Part shown: piece after piece, positions 57,515-64,000 of the stretch
Layout of the letters: each line of letters begins with the position of its first letter
Numbering within the stretch: position 1 is the stretch's first letter
DNA from: Ascidia mentula
Taxonomy: Eukaryota; Chordata; Ascidiacea; Phlebobranchia; Ascidiidae
Length of the DNA stretch: 64,000 nucleotides
Direction of reading: 5' to 3'
NCBI GenBank assembly: GCA_947561715.1
Contig: OX387198.1
Span: forward strand, 16,740,001-16,804,000
Made by a program: the position numbers and the translations under genes
Notes under the pieces: model-generated
Told to the model about the DNA's origin: nothing
Databases searched by the model: none
What the model saw: only the letters and a program-made list of their open reading frames with translations

Positions 57515-58990
57515 ATCATAAAGCTTCGTTTTTGCGAAAAACAAAACGTTTTCCTCTTCTTTTGTCCAAAGACAACAAGAATAAATATTATAGTTTTTGA
57601 CGTCAACATATGAAAAAGGATACAAATATGATTTGTTTATTCTTTTAAATGAAAACAAACCAAAAATACAACAACACATATTATTGTTGGTTAACATAAC
57701 GAGATATAGTATTATGGATTTTTTTTGAAAGCGTACTTTGCTTAATTGTGTTCGTGTTCTGTGGTTGATGTTACTTTTCTTATTTGAAATAAAATTTGAA
57801 TTTGAACTCTTATTTTATCGGCACACGAATCTCGTTTTTTACCTACATTTCGAACACAAATCTGTCGTTTTTTACCTTTGCGGCAATTGATTTATTTTTG
57901 AAAAACTTGTCCGACAAAATGTCATGTTACACCCATATATAAAACCCTTGAAATTCTAAAACTTCCCGAAATTATCAAACTAAAACCAGCTTAAATTATG
58001 CTCAAGCATTACTTTATTCAATTACCTTTGTTTTTCAATAAGTTTTCTATTCTTTATGTTGTTATTTTTGTCTTGTATTGTTTAAGTAATTAGACCAAGG
58101 GTGGCGTCACAGAAAACCTGAGGTTATTCCAGCATCTCCCTGCCCACGTTCCCCATCTCTTTTATTTATTGACAAAATTATTGTCGTGTTTGGGAAAAAA
58201 ATAAACCAATGAATGAATGAATTTAGAAACCGCTGTGGCACACAGATGTGATTACATTGAAATTTTTTCGATAACAAATAAAGCTACTTTATTATTCTTG
58301 CTTTCCTTTTCAATCGGATCGAAAAAAAATTACAAAGGATTTCAACTCAGGCGATTGAAACTGAACGTTTTTTACTTCTAGTCGCCTTCAGTAGTTTCCA
58401 TCAAGTAAACTAAATATCTGTAAAATACGGAACCTTTTGAATGATCATGTAGCGCCATCTCCACACAGTATGTTGAAAACCGGACAACGACACTCAATCT
58501 ACTAAGAGCCTAAGTTAAATTGAAGCAAAGTGATGGAAACCGTACATAAGTTAATCAAATTTCTCTGCAAATTATTAACTACAGATTGCGCAGTTAAGAT
58601 AATATAATATGTCGCAAAGCATAGTTATCTGAGCATAACAATTGCAGTACCGCGGGCGAAACTAGGCACAAAAATCCAACAGCAGCACAAAAATCATGCA
58701 TGGTATTTTCGGACTTAATGATAAACTGTTCAAAGATAAACTGTTCAAAATATCTTCAGCGTTTTGTTGGGCAGTTTTGAAAACGCAAAAATGGTCCCAA
58801 AAAGCCACAAAACTATGTTTGAAGTATTTTTCACCTAGACTACTCAAATGAAGAATCTGTTTATTATTCTTATGAACGGGAAGCATTTTGTAATGGAAAT
58901 TCAGCTCAGTTGACAAGATTTACTCGTACCAAGGTGTTTCAACATGTTAACGTAAACTTAGCGTCGAACTCGAGATATTCGTCAACAGGG
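57515..58990. other. NLR-D 3' flank, duplicate of NLR-C 3' flank
   Basis: Colinear with 48813-50640 with some deletions; the AATAAA at 58277-58282 is conserved. No gene. Confidence 0.7.
58277..58282 (+). terminator. Conserved AATAAA, NLR-D
   Basis: Same context as in the other units. It serves no intact gene now. Confidence 0.35.
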
Positions 58991-59469
58991 AATCGACATG
59001 CCTATATATATTTGTGGGTTTATTTGCCTGATACGACATAAGGAACGTCAAAACGTATAAATAGCCGTGTATGTGTGTTTTATTCGAGCTGTTCTATTAT
59101 TTTCTATTAATTCAAGTAGTTGGCAAAACCACGCGATCATAGAAACGCGTGGAGCGAAACCAAATACTTTATCGTTAACCGTTGGTTGAAATACTTTTGT
59201 TCGACTTGTTTTGTTTGTTTTTACCTAAAGTCGTACTTTCAAACCCAAACCAATGTGATAAAGTCGTTGATTCGTTGAACTCACATTTAACATACTGTAG
59301 GAATGCATCGTGTCAAAAGTGGTTCAAACCTTGTTCCAACTTTCCATGTCCCTTCAAAGTAAACTCAATCTTTCTAATTGGATCTAATTCATTGAATAAA
59401 ACAACATTCGCTGTAAAAGCCAGAATATTGATTTAAATAGAATAGTTTCAGAAAGACCATCACCTCATT
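58991..59469. other. Flank shared with 55090-55400; no gene
   Basis: 59145-59310 repeats 55090-55260 (CGTGGAGCGAAACCAAAT start). The short plus-strand frame is not conserved in the other copy. Confidence 0.5.
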
Positions 59470-59835
59470 TAATTTCTCTGCGAGAAATGGACCAAAAAAC
59501 ATTCTATATTCATTCATCGATTCACATTTTTGTCCACACCGGGATTCGAACCCTGTATATTCTGGCCGGGAAAACCTTTTTTACCTTATAAATTAGAAAT
59601 TCACAGGCAGTAAAAACTTTCCGTAAGTTGGAGAGGTAACAATAGCTCACAGTTAAAACTCGCACAGGTAAGCGTGTCTGCACACAATGACTACGTTCAA
59701 AATTTTAAACGACTTTTCACGCTAGATGGCGATCGAGAGACCGTCAAAACGCCAGTCTGCTGCCTCTTAGGCGACTAGTATCCTGAAAATATACATGCAT
59801 TGCGCTTAACACGAGAAAACTTTACTTTCGATAAT
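59470..59835 (-). repeat. tRNA-derived SINE, copy 4 (unit D)
   Basis: B-box-like GGGATTCGAACCC on plus at 59541-59553, tail with TGCCTCTTAGGCGAC. Confidence 0.75.
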
Positions 59836-60656
59836 TTCTTTGATTTCTTTAATTCAGAACTTACATCACAAAGTTATTTTAAAATTGACCTGGATTTTGC
59901 CATAATGGATGTGTCTTGTTTGTCTAGTGGTTAATCCGGCAATAAGAGAATGCAGATTATTTTTGTGTCTTTGAAATACTGATTACCTGCCGGCTCCTCA
60001 TTCTCTCCCCAAAACCTCGGTTGCAGCGAGTTTTTTTTATAGATTTAACAAGTCGCCAAACCCTGTTGTTAATGATTCTGTAGTTTTACAGTGATGCCAC
60101 AATATTGTAAACAATTGTTTGTAATTGTGATGTAAGGAATAGTCGCGCGTAAGTACAGTTTGATATTTCAACTGTTTTTTGACAAGCCATTGTTGGCATA
60201 GTAACCTACCATATTTTTGACTGAGTGCTTGGAACAAACCCAGTTTATTTTTTCAACTGCAGTTCGCTGCAAAAGTGAAACGCGTGATATCGATACAAGT
60301 CCAAAGCATGAACTTTTAACTCGACACTGCAAAAAACATCCATAAAACAACACAATCATAAAACAATTAACCACTGAAGTCAAGTAGGCCTTTTTTAAAC
60401 ACGTAGAAAGCGCCACAATGCGGCCAATGCGCGTACGGCTTAGCAAATAAATCAGCATACGAGGCTGATAATACTGCGCCACTGACAAAGTGGCAATTTG
60501 CATCGTTTGAGTCAGGACGGACGAGGTTTTTTGTAGAACTCGGTATGGGCCCTCGTACGGAGTCGTTAAAAGTGCAGAAAACTTACACGCTTGTGTCCAA
60601 TGTCTTGGGAACAGTTTCTTTGAGTTAGGCTTTTTGTAGTAATGCTCTTTACGCAT
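59836..60656 (-). pseudogene. Ty3 relic end, duplicate of the 55.8-56.7 kb block
   Basis: The minus-strand frame at about 60536-60600 reads LLTTPYEGPYRVLQKT, the end domain of Ty3 integrase, and the following ~550 bp match 55920-56500. The rest of the integrase is missing. Confidence 0.65.
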
Positions 60657-62650
60657 TCAAAATATTCTGAGTATTCGGTGTTGAACTGGGTAAATTAAAA
60701 AAGCCATCTAATGCGTTAGACACACCTTCGTGACACGAAAAAATGCGGGCATAATGTAAAAGGGATGAAAAGCACTGTGCTAGGCTATAGTGAATGATAC
60801 ACATGCACAACGAAAAGGGTGTCTCTGCAATTCAGGATCGGGATGTAAATTTCCCTGTACAACATATGTAAGTATTTCCAGTTCATTCGGAAATAAAATG
60901 AAAAAAATCCTTTTCTTCATCAACGCCACCACATATTTTTGTTTTTTGTTCGTTCATAAGGGTTGATATTTGATGGTCAACAAACGCTTTCTTCCTTCGA
61001 ATTGGTCGACAAATCTTTCCCTCCGTTAAACTCTGCGAAAAAAGGATCGGGCGTTTTTTTACAAAGTGATGTAGGCCTACCCCCTTAAGAATGTGCAGCC
61101 TAGTCGGTTGCCTGGTTCGCCTAATGGACGTGCCGGCCCTGAGCTCTGGTACAACGACAATAAGGTTGTTACCTTATCCATATCTCGGCGGAAAACAGTG
61201 CTGGAAGCTTCGACAGCATCTGCCAGTTTTTTTGTTAGCTGAGTAAAGTTCCTTGCAAGACTTGAATGTTTTTTTATCGCACGACAACGGCAAATGATGT
61301 TGATTTTTCTTGAAGTTTTAGATTTGACGATGTCCTTGGATATTTGGTAAGAACTATCGTCACTGCAAGTCAGAAGAATTGGTTCACTCCGTTAAGATAA
61401 AAACACTAACCAAATTGGTCACCAATGTGATTATGAATGAAACCTGGATCAATTTAAAACCGAAGGCCCCTTGCAGGCTGTCGATCGCTCACCGTATCGA
61501 TATAATTATATATTAAATGTCACAAAGCAATCTGTACACAGCTCAGATGGATTTTTTGCGTAACTTTTCCTTTCTGTGTTTCGTTTTTGGCAGTTGGAGA
61601 AACTGATGATGCCTTTCTAGGCGAAATATATTTTTCTCATTACAAAATCCATCTAAGGTGAAATGTTGTGAAAGCTCGCGCCAAATTCTTTGCTCCCTTG
61701 GCAATGCGGATGACAAGAGGTTAATAGAAAAAGGTACTTGCCACGTAGACCTACCTACCATGTACGAAATCGCAAATTCAGCAGGAATGACCCGTGAGCG
61801 CTCATTATACAAAGAGTTATAGCCACTTCCTTTAGGTTAAATTGAGTGGTAGCATCAGTCCTGGATAAAGTAGGGCTCATCGCCTTGCAAGCAAGAACAA
61901 CGATTGGTTTAGCACAAAACAAAAAAACTCGGCTTGCAAACAACTGGTGACCTGTTACGGTCGGCCTTTAAGCACTTTAATGCTTGACCTGAGTGGTCGT
62001 CTGACACGAAGCTTGACCCCCATGCTTCATGTAAACGTTGTACCTAATCTTTAATGTTTGCGAAGTCAACTTCTCATATCTCCTATGTCCTGGTCTTTAA
62101 GTGGGTGGTAATCACATAACCTCACATAAAGGCTACTTTACATCGTTTGCCACTTTAATAATAACCGACATACAATTTTTATCAGTGTAATTTTTTGGGG
62201 AAATGGCAGCGAAACATTATACCACGTGTATTGGTACCACACAACAAAAGCAAAATGTGGGCATTAAGTGGTTTCAAATGGGTATTTGCGGTTATTGGCA
62301 AAGTTAACTGAGCAAATATTTACCATGTTTGTCTGTAATCAGTGCGAATAAATCAGTGCCAATTCCCGAACCAAAGAAACATGCAGGGGAATTTTGTGGT
62401 GTTGAGCAAAAGTAAAAGATTAAAGGCGCATGTTCTTTTCAAATAAACAGCTTATGTCATGACAATATATTTTGTTGTGTCTTTGTTTTGGCTCCAGGAA
62501 TGACAGAAAAGGGGCTCGTCGTATTCCTTTGCGTTACTGTAAAATCTTTCTCAAACACAAACATTACAACTGACATGCTTAAAAATGTTTTCAAATCATT
62601 TCAGAATTGGTGCAAAAAAAACAGTAAAGTTTGAAGAATATCATGAATAC
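60657..62650. other. About 2 kb without a recognised gene
   Basis: Single-copy in this window. Two minus-strand frames at 61543-61943 have no family I recognise. It probably separates the NLR cluster from the glutathione synthetase gene. Confidence 0.4.
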
Positions 62651-62653
62651 ATT

Positions 62654-62659
62654 TTTATT
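62654..62659 (-). terminator. AATAAA poly(A) signal for glutathione synthetase
   Basis: AATAAA on the minus strand (plus TTTATT), about 86 bp after the stop codon. Confidence 0.55.
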
Positions 62660-62744
62660 CATTCACTTGATGATTACGCATTCAAATAATAAAATTGCAT
62701 AAATATGAATTAAAATGGCGTTGATGCGTTAGTGTAAAATGCCA

Positions 62745-63377
62745 CTAGAAGAGCAATGTGCCACCGAACACACCTCCCAATCGACAGTCCTTTGGCTTGC
62801 AACGAAACAGATGGCCTGCCGCATAGTTTTCAATCAATTCACCTCCAGACCTAAAAAACATAAACAAATAATGCAATAACGTTAAGACGTGCACAAAAGA
62901 GTTCGTTGTCAGTCTCAAAGTGATTTTGGTGCTTTTAAGAAATGCACTGTTACTTTCTTTACACCTTTCAAAAACCCACGTCAAATAAACTCCGTATATT
63001 CCAAGTTCTGAGACGATTTCTGTTTTTGTGGCTTTCCTATCGCTTATAATGAAGTTCGTGGTTGGTTTTGGTCGTATTAGATCCATTAAAACGTAACCAC
63101 TTCTTTTTCTGTCTGATCCTATTTCTTCCAAAAGTTTCGCCATTTCATTGCCGTATAAGTTGTTTCCTATGAAAAACACTGATGTTGTTACACTTACGTT
63201 CATTCCTTAGGCATAACTGTATAAAATATTATGAAAAAAAGCATATTTCTAACATAGAAAAGAATTATGATAAAAATTGATTAGATTTTGCTGTACCTCC
63301 ACCATCTCTTTGTGGTTTTAAAACATAGCTGTGTCTGTCTTTCATGGCCAGGTTAACGGCTAAGTTTCCTTCTCTGC
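62745..63377 (-). CDS. GSS: Glutathione synthetase, last three exons (partial)
   Basis: Exons 63377-63297, 63166-62980 and 62850-62745 on the minus strand join in frame (GT-AG introns; donors GTACAG and GTGGGT). They read SYVLKPQRDGGGNNLYGNEM, then YVLMDLIRPKP, SELGIYGVYL, and an end with ENYAAGHLFRCKP and GGVFGGTLLF. These match the C-terminal half of eukaryotic glutathione synthetase: KPQREGGGNN is the ATP-binding glycine-rich loop and SELGIYGVY the conserved strand. The enzyme joins gamma-glutamylcysteine and glycine using ATP in the cytosol. The usual ADGGVAAG loop is GGVFGG here and the tail after it is short. Upstream exons lie beyond the BEL LTR at 63477 or past the window edge. Confidence 0.9.
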
Positions 63378-63476
63378 CTTAAGAATAGTTTAAAAAACAT
63401 AAAGTCATTTGTGCAAAAAAGCCACAACCATCATTGAGAGCTGCAGACAGGGTGTACACAGCGTTTCGACCTGTGG

Positions 63477-63950
63477 TGTAAGATTTCTGTGCGTGTAACT
63501 TTCCATGTGAGGTAATTTCACAACAATAGAAACGTCATGATGCCCCTACCAAATGTATGATGCAAGGCTAGTGCCAGCAGTCTTAATGTTTGCCACGTGT
63601 TGAACTTGTCTGCGTGCAGTAAACTGTTTTTTTGTGCTTAAATGAAAATATCTGTTGTGAATTCCAGTGAATTTACTCAAGTTGGTAACTTGAATAGAAA
63701 CTGAATAACGTATATTTACCTAGTGCAACCGAATGCGATTCGAAGTCGGTCCTTTGTGCGTCTTGTATTGATGAGTTAAATACCCTATGTCATGTTGCAT
63801 GTGTGACTGTTCGCTAAAATCTGTTTGTTTGTTTAGTGAACGTGTCACAGTTCGTTAACTGTGCCGCATACTGTTGTTTGCTGTCGGTGCGGCCAAACCC
63901 CTGCGACAAGGTTAGCTGGCCGTGGAGCCTGTTAAGTTAGCCGTGTTACA
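63477..63950 (+). repeat. 5' LTR of a second BEL/Pao element
   Basis: 474 bp, TGTAAGAT to GTGTTACA, reverse complement of the LTR at 32688-33151 with some substitutions and a short insertion near 63925. It starts about 100 bp upstream of the first visible glutathione synthetase exon, presumably within an intron of that gene. Confidence 0.85.
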
Positions 63951-64000
63951 TCGTTAACGAACTTGGAATCGTCAACAAGCAAAGGAACGACGATTGATTT
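63951..64000 (+). mobile_element. Start of BEL/Pao internal region, cut by window end
   Basis: TCGTTAACGAACTTGG onward matches the minus strand of 32687-32638, the primer-binding and gag leader part of the other element. Confidence 0.75.

Noticed and set aside
60657..62650. Minus-strand frames at 61543-61943 as candidate genes
   Set aside because: No known motif, no splice support, and no second copy to test conservation.

Overview
The window is animal DNA and most likely comes from an invertebrate deuterostome; an ascidian tunicate is my best guess, but I cannot prove it. It is AT-rich, its genes are split by short GT-AG introns, and it carries Ty3, BEL/Pao, Penelope, hAT and tRNA-SINE repeats. 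The main content is a cluster of NLR-type genes (NACHT ATPase plus leucine-rich repeats) that arose by repeated segmental duplication. Each gene has small N-terminal exons, one ~1.65 kb exon holding the whole NACHT and helical region, then a row of phase-0 LRR exons of exactly 162 bp (54 codons, two ribonuclease-inhibitor-like LRRs each), and a conserved terminal exon.

Layout. NLR-A (1509-10146) is broken: its NACHT exon has an out-of-frame 272-bp internal duplication that joins an A-type segment to a B-type segment, and three of its LRR exons are decayed. Its 1.5 kb upstream flank recurs at 17388 ahead of NLR-B (18921-33378). NLR-B keeps open coding exons although a Ty3 element (19352-22698) and a BEL/Pao element (about 28655-33151) sit in its introns. 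NLR-C (40127-48812) looks fully intact: about 1171 residues, seven LRR exons, and one extra hydrophilic exon. A fourth unit (D) keeps only the last ~20 codons of the terminal exon (57454-57514).

The downstream flanks of the units share parts: a conserved AATAAA, one tRNA-derived SINE per unit (four in all), and pieces of a small gene whose protein resembles barrier-to-autointegration factor (BAF/BANF1). One BAF-like copy is intact (54476-54803, minus strand, 90 aa); others at about 10.8, 34.1 and 35.6 kb are relics. Between A and B lie a Ty3 relic with an inverted gag piece and a Penelope-like element with inverted duplications and hammerhead-ribozyme-like motifs. Two hAT-type MITEs with imperfect 8-bp target duplications are at 36341-36797 and 43946-44386. 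At the right edge the last three exons of glutathione synthetase (62745-63377, minus strand) mark the end of the NLR cluster, and a second BEL element starts at 63477.

How it may work together: the NLRs would be cytosolic sensors using NACHT ATP hydrolysis for oligomerisation and the LRR array for sensing. No death, CARD or pyrin domain is visible. Instead all three genes encode a short Gly/Asn/Gln-rich exon around GVQG[ND]V, which could be an amyloid-type signalling motif (inference). A BAF-like DNA-binding gene embedded in an NLR cluster is the other unusual association.
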